In this document: in pieces, positions 1 to 4,732 of the stretch
Layout of the letters: every line of letters begins with the position of its first letter
Position numbering within the stretch: position 1 is the stretch's first letter
Source: Chloroflexota bacterium
GTDB taxonomy: Bacteria > Chloroflexota > Dehalococcoidia > SZUA-161 > SpSt-899
Length of the DNA: 5,147 nt
Assembly: GCA_018657655.1 (NCBI GenBank)
Contig: JABHWQ010000387.1
Span: 1 to 5,147 of the forward strand
Direction of reading: 5' to 3'
Notes under the pieces: generated by a model
Seen by the model: only the letters and a program-made list of their open reading frames with translations
Database searches by the model: none
What the model was told of the DNA's origin: nothing
Made by a program: the position numbers and the translations under genes

Positions 1-1
1 C

Positions 2-1633
2 TCGAAAACAACTTTCAGTGCGTTGAGTATCCGCGCCCCCAGAGTGGCCTTTGTAGGTCATGAGACTAACCTAATGGTTTTCGAGAGGGAAACCCAGAAT
101 CCTGTTGCCGGGGCTGGTGTTTGGGCTGTTACATGGGACGAGGCTAGGACATTGCGTGGTGAAGTGGCTGCCATAAAATCTAATGATGCTGTTGCTGCGC
201 AAGCATACGACTATGAATCTATGTGTGATCTCTATGGTGAATTCCTGGGCAAGACAGATGATGATGGACAATTGAACCATGTTTTTGATGAAACCGGGAA
301 ACATTTCCTTGTAGCTGTAAAAGATGGGTATTATCCTGGATTTTCCCCTCTTACGGTCAGGACTATACCTCGCGCTCTGGGCATCAAAGCCCCCAAGGTT
401 GCCGGTGTTAGCGAAGATGTTACTATGACGGTTTATCAGAGACTGACTCATGATCCGATTGAAGGAGCAGGTGTATGGGCATTTTCGAAGGATGATGCGG
501 AGACCGTAAGAACAGAGGTTACAAATATCAGATCCGAGATTAAGACTGATGCTCAACAATACGACTATGAATCTTTAATGAATGCTTATGGTGAATATTT
601 GGGACGAACGAACAGCGAAGGTCAGCTGATGCATGCGTTTGACCAGACAGGAAAGTATGTTTTGGTGACCTGGAAGATGGGCTACTGGCCTGGCTTCGGC
701 TCGATCAATATCAAAGATCAACGTCCCGCTTTAGCCATACGAGCACCCAGATATTCCCAGATTGGGCAGGAGATCACCATGACTGTCTGCGAAAGGCCTA
801 ATCAGCCTGGACTGGCAGTATCACCGATTTCCATGGACAATGCCGTTAAAGTGCCCTCTATCGTGACTGAAACCGGTTTGATGGCCGTGTCGGCGGAAAA
901 GGTAAATCCTGTGAAAATAAGGCCAAACGAGATCGATTTTGAGGCAGTATGCAATCCGGTTGAGGGAGCAGGTGTCTGGGCTATTCCACGCGATGATACC
1001 GAAAGCCTGAAAAAGGAAATCGAAGATAGAGTAACAAACAGTGAAATTGCCTCAACAGAATACGATTATGAGTCATTGCTAAATTCCTTCGGCGAATTCC
1101 TTGGCAGAACGGATAGCCAGGGCAAACTGACTCATGAGTTTGATGAGGGTGGCAACTATGTCTTGGTTACATGGAAGCAAGGATATCGTCCCGGATTTGC
1201 ACTGCATACCGTTAAATCGGTTCCCAGAGTCCTCTCGATCAAGTCGACTAGGGTAGCTCCGGTTAACCAGACTGTAACGATGACTGCTTTTGAAAGGAAT
1301 ACACATAATCCAGTTGCTGGTGCGGATATCTGGGCCTTCTCCTGGGACCAGTCGGAATCGGTTAGAGGCGCACTTTCAGATATTGAAGGAATGGAAGATG
1401 TTGGCTCACAGGAATTGGATTATGAATCCATAGCCAGCGGTTTTGGCGGAATGTATCTGGGTGAGACAGGGGACAACGGTGAAATGGTCTATGCTTTTGG
1501 TGATGCCGGAAGGTACCTTCTATTGGTTCTCAAAGACGGATACTGGCCGGGGTTCGGGCAGATAAAGATTAGAGATCTCCAGCCAATAGAATCCACCGAG
1601 ATCGAGCAACTTGTAATACAGCAAGTTCAATAG
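2..1633 (+). CDS. Tandem-repeat beta-sandwich-like protein, 5' end missing
   Basis: The frame is open to the left edge, so the N-terminus, including any signal peptide, lies outside the window. The TTG at 23 is not a credible start: it encodes the conserved Leu that opens each repeat (ALSIRAPRV here, ALGIKAPKV and ALAIRAPRY later). The visible part is four repeats of about 118 residues. Each runs through L-x-I-K/R-A-P-K/R, NPVxGAGVWA, DYES, GE-F/Y-LG-R/K-T, G-Q/K-L-x-H-x-FD, G-K-Y-V-L-V and GYxPGF. The pattern of short hydrophobic strands, a GxT-x-x-x-G turn and a terminal G-x-Y...GY.P block resembles carboxypeptidase-regulatory-like or Ig-like folds; this is a fold guess, not a family identification. 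The tail after repeat 4 is short and polar (ending IQQVQ), with no visible membrane anchor or sorting motif. I infer an extracytoplasmic or surface role. It looks unrelated to the downstream Mo/W genes and is separated from them by a hairpin terminator. Confidence 0.85.
   Translation, partial: SKTTFSALSIRAPRVAFVGHETNLMVFERETQNPVAGAGVWAVTWDEARTLRGEVAAIKSNDAVAAQAYDYESMCDLYGEFLGKTDDDGQLNHVFDETGKHFLVAVKDGYYPGFSPLTVRTIPRALGIKAPKVAGVSEDVTMTVYQRLTHDPIEGAGVWAFSKDDAETVRTEVTNIRSEIKTDAQQYDYESLMNAYGEYLGRTNSEGQLMHAFDQTGKYVLVTWKMGYWPGFGSINIKDQRPALAIRAPRYSQIGQEITMTVCERPNQPGLAVSPISMDNAVKVPSIVTETGLMAVSAEKVNPVKIRPNEIDFEAVCNPVEGAGVWAIPRDDTESLKKEIEDRVTNSEIASTEYDYESLLNSFGEFLGRTDSQGKLTHEFDEGGNYVLVTWKQGYRPGFALHTVKSVPRVLSIKSTRVAPVNQTVTMTAFERNTHNPVAGADIWAFSWDQSESVRGALSDIEGMEDVGSQELDYESIASGFGGMYLGETGDNGEMVYAFGDAGRYLLLVLKDGYWPGFGQIKIRDLQPIESTEIEQLVIQQVQ
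23..376 (+). repeat. Protein repeat unit 1 (118 codons)
   Basis: First complete copy of the repeat. It starts at LSIRAPRV and ends before LGIKAPKV. Landmarks are NPVAGAGVWA, YDYES, GEFLGKT, FDETGKHFLV and KDGYYPGF. Seven codons of upstream sequence (SKTTFSA) occupy the position of the linker that ends other units, so more repeats or another domain may lie to the left. Confidence 0.85.
377..730 (+). repeat. Protein repeat unit 2 (118 codons)
   Basis: Second copy, exactly the same length as unit 1. Landmarks are DPIEGAGVWAF, YDYES, GEYLGRT, FDQTGKYVLVTWK and GYWPGF. Its motifs are close to those of unit 3, but the DNA is well diverged, so the duplication is not recent. Confidence 0.85.
731..1231 (+). 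repeat. Protein repeat unit 3 (167 codons, with insertion)
   Basis: Third copy, carrying all landmarks (NPVEGAGVWA, YDYES, GEFLGRT, FDEGGNYVLVTWK, GYRPGF). It is 49 codons longer than units 1 and 2. The extra codons, 806-952, lie between CERPNQ and NPVEGAG, which are adjacent in the other copies. Confidence 0.85.
1232..1630 (+). repeat. Protein repeat unit 4 plus C-terminal tail (133 codons)
   Basis: Fourth and most diverged copy: LSIKSTRV, NPVAGADIWAF, LDYES, MYLGETGDNGE, GRYLLLVLK, GYWPGF. After the usual end (IKIRDLQP) a short acidic and glutamine-containing tail runs to the stop at 1631-1633. Confidence 0.82.
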
Positions 1634-1658
1634 TTGCCAACAAAATTCTTATGATAGT

Positions 1659-1700
1659 GGGTGCAGGTCCATTATGAAAAGGGCCTGCACCCGTTATTTA
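1659..1700 (+). terminator. Probable intrinsic terminator after the repeat protein
   Basis: Arms GGGTGCAGGTCC (1659-1670) and GGGCCTGCACCC (1681-1692) pair over 12 bp with one G-U pair around a 10-base A/T-rich loop. The sequence after it, GTTATTTA, is only a weak T-run. It starts 25 bases after the stop codon. The strong stem and position support termination; the poor T-run lowers confidence. Confidence 0.65.
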
Positions 1701-1730
1701 TGGAATGAGTTCTTTGATAGAAATTCCATC

Positions 1731-1759
1731 TTGTTTGAGGGTTTGCACTATTGTATGAG
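1731..1759 (+). promoter_or_regulatory. Possible promoter for the small membrane protein
   Basis: TTGTTT (1731-1736), a 17-base spacer and TATGAG (1754-1759) make a weak sigma70-like pair, 33 bases before the ATG at 1793. Both boxes deviate from consensus. It is proposed because a terminator lies just upstream, so the gene needs its own promoter. Confidence 0.25.
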
Positions 1760-1792
1760 TCTTAGTCAGTAAGTCAAAATAGTAAACAAGAA

Positions 1793-2143
1793 ATGAAAAA
1801 AAGAATCGTAACTTTTGCAGCTTTGGCCATTGGCGCTATCTTCAGCTATATCTCCATTATTTGTGTAATCTCAGGATTCATGATTGCCAAACTATGTGGC
1901 GGTAGAAAAGATGGTGCGCCAGGTAACGTAAGATCGATTGTGATTCCTATGGGATCTTTCAAATTACACCTGCATCACTGGATAGTCTTTTCACTTATGA
2001 TGCTTTTAGGATTGGCTAAAAGTATCTTTTTCTACATCCTGCCCGAAGTGTTTTACGGGTTGCTATCGGGTTTGGCATGGCAGGGCGTTTACTGCTACAA
2101 CGATTGGCACAGAGTGATATACAGAACATCGTCCAATCGTTGA
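1793..2143 (+). CDS. Small integral membrane protein with HLHHW motif, function unknown
   Basis: A 116-residue protein. A short basic N-terminus (MKKR) leads into a hydrophobic segment at about residues 5-32. A basic, glycine-rich loop (CGGRKDGAPG, 35-44) follows, then IVIPMGSFKLHLHHW (49-63), and further hydrophobic stretches at about 64-82 and 84-100. The C-terminus is NDWHRVIY (103-110). The His cluster HLHHW (59-63) at a membrane boundary and the terminal NDWH are the distinctive features. I have an impression of similar small HxHHW membrane proteins in anaerobes and candidate-phyla bacteria but no family name or function to give. The ATG is preceded by AACAAGAA, a poor Shine-Dalgarno. 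It stands alone between hairpins and looks monocistronic. Coding confidence rests on coherent membrane topology and the absence of a better frame. Confidence 0.7.
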   Translation: MKKRIVTFAALAIGAIFSYISIICVISGFMIAKLCGGRKDGAPGNVRSIVIPMGSFKLHLHHWIVFSLMMLLGLAKSIFFYILPEVFYGLLSGLAWQGVYCYNDWHRVIYRTSSNR

Positions 2144-2160
2144 GCATCTTCTTTTCTTCG
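2098..2160 (+). terminator. Possible terminator overlapping the stop codon
   Basis: CAACGATTGG (2098-2107) and CCAATCGTTG (2133-2142) form a perfect 10-bp inverted repeat with a 25-base loop. The 3' arm covers the first two bases of the TGA at 2141-2143. The pyrimidine-rich ATCTTCTTTTCTTC follows. The long loop and imperfect T-run make this tentative. Confidence 0.35.
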
Positions 2161-2214
2161 CGCCGTCTATCCCTAGTTTCCCCTTGTATTCATGATCTTC
2201 ATCTGTATTCGCGG

Positions 2215-2243
2215 TTGACCCGATCGGTAGAATCTTGTATCAT
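2215..2243 (+). promoter_or_regulatory. Sigma70-like promoter for the first riboswitch
   Basis: TTGACC (2215-2220), an exact 17-base spacer and TATCAT (2238-2243) are followed by A/T-rich sequence. The predicted start at about 2250 lies just ahead of riboswitch helix P1 at 2269. The good spacing and placement support it. Confidence 0.6.
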
Positions 2244-2268
2244 AATTTCATAAATATTTGAATATTAA

Positions 2269-2387
2269 CTCTTCGAGCTGTTGCGTCTAAATCCTGCAAT
2301 GAGCAGGACATGGTGTACAGACGGTGGACCAAAGGTCCCGAGGGCGCAGGTAGAAATGCCTGCACCTCCCATGTTAGGAAAGGAGAG
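2269..2387 (+). promoter_or_regulatory. Moco-family riboswitch with P3 (Moco type)
   Basis: Recognised as a Moco RNA motif by its helices and its 3' block. P1 pairs CTCTTC (2269-2274) with GGAGAG (2382-2387). P2 pairs CTGT and CGTCT (2278-2281, 2284-2288) with AGACG and GTGG (2319-2327), leaving a TG bulge. A separate hairpin, TCCTGC/GCAGGA (2292-2308), stands where P3 belongs. GAGG (2340-2343) pairs with CCTC (2365-2368) and encloses a hairpin GCAGGTA-GAAA-TGCCTGC (2346-2363) capped by a GNRA loop. The block CCTCCCATGTTAGGAAAGG follows. The second riboswitch at 3531 has the same architecture, with compensating base changes in P2. Family knowledge: these RNAs bind molybdenum cofactor or its tungsten analogue and usually repress. 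The P3 hairpin points to the Moco type. A terminator follows at 2415, and the mini-ORF Shine-Dalgarno lies in the P1 3' strand, so both transcriptional and translational control are possible. Confidence 0.8.
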
Positions 2388-2390
2388 TAG

Positions 2391-2507
2391 ATGAAACATA
2401 AGTTATACTATGCGAGCGCCCATCGAAGCGATGTGGCGCTTTTGTTTTGTCCTCCGTTCTCTTCCATCTCTCTTTGTCTAATTGGGCATGCTATTGCTAC
2501 TGGATAA
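2391..2507 (+). CDS. 38-codon mini-ORF behind the Moco riboswitch (possible leader peptide)
   Basis: An ATG stands five bases after AGGAG (2381-2385), a Shine-Dalgarno that is itself the 3' strand of riboswitch helix P1. The predicted peptide begins MKHKLYYASAHRS and has a hydrophobic, cysteine-containing second half (DVALLFCPPFSS). Its reading frame runs straight through the terminator stem and T-run at 2415-2449. No family is recognised. It may be a leader peptide whose translation opposes termination, a relic of a gene once regulated here, or chance. The well-placed Shine-Dalgarno and the matching arrangement behind the second riboswitch are the reasons for listing it. Confidence 0.3.
   Translation: MKHKLYYASAHRSDVALLFCPPFSSISLCLIGHAIATG
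2415..2449 (+). terminator. Intrinsic terminator downstream of the Moco riboswitch
   Basis: AGCGCC and CATCG (2415-2425) pair with CGATG and GGCGCT (2429-2433, 2435-2440). The stem is 11 bp with one bulged T (2434) and an AAG loop. TTTGTTTTG (2441-2449) follows. It lies 28 bases after helix P1, so it could be the expression platform of the riboswitch. GGGCGC at 2342-2347, inside the aptamer, is exactly complementary to GCGCCC at 2416-2421 in the terminator 5' arm, which offers a possible antiterminator pairing. Confidence 0.8.
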
Positions 2508-2614
2508 GACTCAATTCCGGTTACCTATTTAGGGTTGAAATGCGAAAAATACTGTTCCACAAGCAAAATCACTCAGGAGCCGCGCACAGGTTCGGTGTTG
2601 ATGATTTTCACCAT

Positions 2615-2657
2615 GGGGGCTACTTGATAGCCATAAACCAGCTATCAAGTAGCCCCC
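2615..2657. repeat. Perfect 17-bp inverted repeat upstream of the methyltransferase
   Basis: GGGGGCTACTTGATAGC (2615-2631) and GCTATCAAGTAGCCCCC (2641-2657) are exact reverse complements around CATAAACCA. Neither strand has a T-run after the stem, so it is not a standard intrinsic terminator. It would form a very stable hairpin in the leader RNA, 39 bases ahead of the methyltransferase Shine-Dalgarno. Perfect conservation of both arms suggests recent origin or selection. Confidence 0.85.
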
Positions 2658-2708
2658 GCTCCTACAGACACTCATTTTATACAGTGGTGCTTTTGAAGGA
2701 AATCCATT

Positions 2709-3506
2709 GTGAATAAGCAAGCGAATTGGGAACAGATTTGGGATCGGCGGATGGAACGCAGCCTGCGTAAATGGGATGACGAAGAGTTCTGGTACGAACG
2801 CACGCGGTCTCGCGGATATGGTATCAAAACAAGTGACTATACAGATCAGCTTCTGTCTAGAATGGATCTGTCAACAGATCGATCGGTTTTGGATATCGGT
2901 TGCGGCGATGGCGCGATTTCGGTTCGATTAGCAAAACAATCAAAGCAAGTGTCGGCTCTTGATTTCTACCCAAGCTATCTTGGATCACTGACACTGAGGA
3001 CCATGGCTAACGGATTAAGCAATCTGAAGTTTCTGAATATCGACTGGTTTCAGGCTCAAATCGGTATGGAAATTGAGCCTCATGATATTGTTCTCGCCTC
3101 CCGATTTCGCCGCATGAGCCCGTTGCGCAGTTTTCTGAATCTGATGAACTCAGCATCCCGATATCAGTGTTATTTGACTTGGACAGTCGAATATCGGGGT
3201 ATGGATGCATCCATCTGTGAAATTTTGGATCGGGAGTATTACCCGTTACCGGATTACAGCATCATTTGCAATATGCTTGAGAGCATGGGGATATCATCAA
3301 GTGTGGAGGTTTTTAAAGTCACCGAATTACATCGTTTTGAGAGTGAAAGTGACGCTGTTGATAATGCAGCGAGGGGATACAAAGTGGAAACTAACGATAC
3401 CAACGCACAAATAGCATCGCTGGTGAAAAGCAATTTAGAAGTGAGGGATGGTTTTTGGTGGCAGGAATCCACCGTGAATTGGGCACTTGTCAGGTGGGAT
3501 AAGTAA
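2709..3506 (+). CDS. Class I SAM-dependent methyltransferase, substrate unknown
   Basis: A 265-residue protein starting at GTG, chosen because AAGGA (2696-2700) lies eight bases upstream. The N-terminal 45 residues are charged and Trp-rich (NWEQIWDRRMERSLRKW, FWYERT). The Rossmann methyltransferase core starts with motif I, VLDIGCGDG (60-68), the glycine-rich SAM loop. The acidic residue ending strand 2 is in VSALDF (Asp85). FLNIDW (108-113) and DIVLASR (126-132) correspond to later core motifs. The C-terminal third (about 185-265) is less conserved and ends WALVRWDK. The length is normal for a complete enzyme. It lies between a Moco-type and a Tuco-type riboswitch and immediately upstream of the tungstate uptake genes. 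A role linked to Mo/W cofactor or metal-dependent metabolism is therefore possible, but only by context. Arginine-rich RFRRMSPLR (132-140) follows motif II. No terminator is visible after its stop, so its transcript may run into the tup leader. Confidence 0.85.
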   Translation: MNKQANWEQIWDRRMERSLRKWDDEEFWYERTRSRGYGIKTSDYTDQLLSRMDLSTDRSVLDIGCGDGAISVRLAKQSKQVSALDFYPSYLGSLTLRTMANGLSNLKFLNIDWFQAQIGMEIEPHDIVLASRFRRMSPLRSFLNLMNSASRYQCYLTWTVEYRGMDASICEILDREYYPLPDYSIICNMLESMGISSSVEVFKVTELHRFESESDAVDNAARGYKVETNDTNAQIASLVKSNLEVRDGFWWQESTVNWALVRWDK

Positions 3507-3515
3507 AAATACATA
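3487..3515 (+). promoter_or_regulatory. Possible promoter for the tup transcript
   Basis: TTGTCA (3487-3492) is one base off the -35 consensus. A 17-base spacer leads to TACATA (3510-3515), a poor -10 box in an A/T-rich stretch. It overlaps the last codons of the methyltransferase. A start near 3522 would lie just before riboswitch helix P1 at 3531. Confidence 0.35.
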
Positions 3516-3530
3516 AATAGCTCAACAAAT

Positions 3531-3623
3531 TCTCCGAGCCACTGCTCCTAACGCTGACGCCATGGAGAGTGGACGATAGGGTATAGCTGGAAACGGCGGT
3601 GCCTCCCGTGGTTGGAAAGGGGA
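3531..3623 (+). promoter_or_regulatory. Moco-family riboswitch without P3 (Tuco type) ahead of tupA
   Basis: Same architecture as the element at 2269-2387. P1 pairs TCTCC (3531-3535) with GGGGA (3619-3623). P2 pairs CCAC and CTCC (3539-3542, 3545-3548) with GGAG and GTGG (3564-3567, 3569-3572) around the same TG internal loop. AGG (3578-3580) pairs with CCT (3602-3604) and encloses GCTG-GAAA-CGGC (3586-3597), a GNRA-capped hairpin. The 3' block CCTCCCGTGGTTGGAAAGG matches the first copy, 18 of 22 bases from 3602 to 3623. The P3 position holds only a 15-base loop (3549-3563). Family knowledge: forms lacking P3 are associated with tungsten cofactor, which agrees with tupA downstream. No intrinsic terminator is visible between it and tupA. 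The P1 3' strand contains a purine-rich Shine-Dalgarno for the mini-ORF at 3628, so translational control is likelier. Confidence 0.82.
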
Positions 3624-3627
3624 TTGA

Positions 3628-3732
3628 ATGGAAACTATTACTCAATATGAACATGTCTATTTAATTGAAGGTGCACTCTTAGCGATTTGCAGGGCTCCAC
3701 CCGAATTTGTCGAGCTATTGGAGCAATTATGA
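3628..3732 (+). CDS. 34-codon mini-ORF between the Tuco riboswitch and tupA
   Basis: The ATG lies five bases after the GGGG core of the riboswitch P1 3' strand, which would serve as its Shine-Dalgarno. The peptide METITQYEHVYLIEGALLAI continues to ...PPEFVELLEQL and is mildly amphipathic; no family is recognised. Its TGA at 3730-3732 overlaps in-frame tupA ATG codons at 3729 and 3732 and sits just before the tupA Shine-Dalgarno at 3746-3751. That arrangement suits translational coupling: the riboswitch gates this ORF, and its translation may open tupA initiation. It could also be fortuitous. Confidence 0.4.
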   Translation: METITQYEHVYLIEGALLAICRAPPEFVELLEQL

Positions 3733-3755
3733 TGAACATTGATAAAAGGAGAAAA

Positions 3756-4715
3756 ATGAAAAGAAAATTACTAACAACTCTATTGGCTTTAACCATGATA
3801 ATATCAATGATCGGAATGGTCTCCGCATGCGATTCCGATGATGAAACTGCATCGGAGCCAACAGTGCCTGCTACTGAGGCCGAACCAACTGAATCTGAAG
3901 AACCCACTGCTGCTGAGGAGCCATCTGGAGATGAAACTTCGGAAGAATCTGGCCGACTAAAAGTAGCTACTACCACTAGCTTGGATAATACCGGTCTCTG
4001 GGAGACGTTGGAACCCATGTTCGAAGAGGAAAACGATGTTGACCTGGATATCGTTGCTGTCGGCACCGGCATTGCTCTGGAATACGGCCGCAATGGGGAT
4101 GTGGATGTTATTACCGTCCACTCGAAAGCCCGTGAGATCGAATATGTGGAACAGGTCTATGGCGTGGAGCGCGTGCCCTTTGCCTACAACTATTTCCTCA
4201 TCGTAGGACCTGAAGACGATCCGGCGGGCATTAAAGGAATGTCACCTGAAGACGCCTTCACGACCTTGTTCGAATCCGGTGAGGGAACCTTTATCTCCCG
4301 TGGTGATGACTCAGGAACTCACGGCAAGGAAAAGACTATCTGGGCTAACGCCGGATTCGAGTATGAGGAAGTCCAAAGTGCTGGTAGTTGGTACCTCGAA
4401 GCTGGCAGTGGCATGGGTGCAACCCTGGTAATGGCTGATGAGAAACAGGGTTATACAATAACCGACACAGGCACTTACCTTGCTTATAAGGGCGACCTTG
4501 CTCTGGTGCCCATAGTAGATGAGGGTGATACGCTGTTAAACGTATATTCCGTAATCGTTGGAACCAATACTGAGATGCCGCAAATGGCACAAAATCTGGT
4601 TGACTTCCTTGTCTCAGACAAAGTACAGAAAATAATGGGCGATTTCGGTTTTGCGGAATATGGGATGGCCCTATTCACCCCGTGTGCTGGACCTATTGCT
4701 CCGTGTGATAACTAA
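3756..4715 (+). CDS. tupA: TupA, tungstate-binding lipoprotein of the TupABC transporter
   Basis: A 319-residue periplasmic or surface-anchored solute-binding protein that captures tungstate and delivers it to the TupB permease. The start at 3756 is chosen because AAGGAG (3746-3751) precedes it and the protein then opens with a lipoprotein signal (MKRKLLTTLLAL..., lipobox VSAC, lipidated Cys25). In-frame upstream ATGs at 3729 and 3732 would spoil the signal. Residues 26-66 are a Thr/Glu/Ser-rich acidic linker. The binding domain shows TTTS (72-75), the TupA anion-site signature, then GTGIALEYGRNGDVDVITVHS (103-123), the family block GPEDDPAGIKG (151-161), SRGDDSGTHGKE (181-192), YLEAGSGMG (213-221) and TDTGTYLAY (236-244). 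The length is typical once the linker is allowed for. Two cysteines near the C-terminus (310 and 317, in CAGPIAPC) are unusual and might form a disulfide. It is followed by tupB after 17 bases, in an evident operon under the Tuco-type riboswitch. Confusion with phosphate or molybdate binding proteins is unlikely given the motif set. Confidence 0.95.
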   Translation: MKRKLLTTLLALTMIISMIGMVSACDSDDETASEPTVPATEAEPTESEEPTAAEEPSGDETSEESGRLKVATTTSLDNTGLWETLEPMFEEENDVDLDIVAVGTGIALEYGRNGDVDVITVHSKAREIEYVEQVYGVERVPFAYNYFLIVGPEDDPAGIKGMSPEDAFTTLFESGEGTFISRGDDSGTHGKEKTIWANAGFEYEEVQSAGSWYLEAGSGMGATLVMADEKQGYTITDTGTYLAYKGDLALVPIVDEGDTLLNVYSVIVGTNTEMPQMAQNLVDFLVSDKVQKIMGDFGFAEYGMALFTPCAGPIAPCDN

Positions 4716-4717
4716 TA

Positions 4718-4723
4718 AGGTGG
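4718..4723 (+). promoter_or_regulatory. Shine-Dalgarno that supports the TTG start of tupB
   Basis: AGGTGG lies nine bases before TTG at 4733 and directly after the tupA stop. No ATG or GTG occurs in the tupB frame between the tupA end and 4733, so this site favours the TTG start. Confidence 0.6.
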
Positions 4724-4732
4724 CTCGATAAT

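Larger units (their letters stand above)
2144..2708. other. 565-base regulatory gap before the methyltransferase
   Basis: No convincing full-size gene lies here on either strand. In order it holds a sigma70-like promoter (2215-2243), a Moco-family riboswitch (2269-2387), a mini-ORF (2391-2507), an intrinsic terminator (2415-2449) and a perfect 17-bp inverted repeat (2615-2657), then the methyltransferase Shine-Dalgarno at 2696-2700. I see nothing identifiable in 2508-2614. Confidence 0.7.

Noticed and set aside
23..25. TTG as start codon of the repeat protein
   Set aside because: The Leu it encodes is the conserved first residue of the repeat, and the frame stays open to the window edge.
71..559. 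162-codon minus-strand frame opposite the repeat protein
   Set aside because: The plus-strand frame shows four conserved repeats, while this frame shows no repeat or motif and no initiation signal.
1701..1728. TGGAAT/ATTCCA inverted repeat
   Set aside because: Only 6 bp with a 16-base loop; too weak to call an operator or terminator.
2447..2716. 89-codon plus-strand frame across the gap before the methyltransferase
   Set aside because: It begins in the terminator T-run, reads through the perfect inverted repeat, has no Shine-Dalgarno and no family-like composition, and overlaps the methyltransferase start.
3254..3514. 86-codon minus-strand frame opposite the methyltransferase
   Set aside because: Shadow of a gene with clear SAM-binding motifs on the plus strand; no supporting signal.
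3692..3725. GCTCCA/TGGAGC inverted repeat ahead of tupA as a riboswitch terminator
   Set aside because: The stem is only 6 bp with a long loop and no T-run follows.
3687..3755. Longer tupA start at a TTG or at ATG 3729/3732
   Set aside because: Earlier starts place basic residues ahead of the lipoprotein signal and have weaker ribosome binding sites than AAGGAG before 3756.
3638..4093. 151-codon minus-strand frame opposite tupA
   Set aside because: Its Ser/Val-rich stretch is the complement of the acidic Thr/Glu/Ser linker codons of tupA; it has no motif or Shine-Dalgarno of its own.
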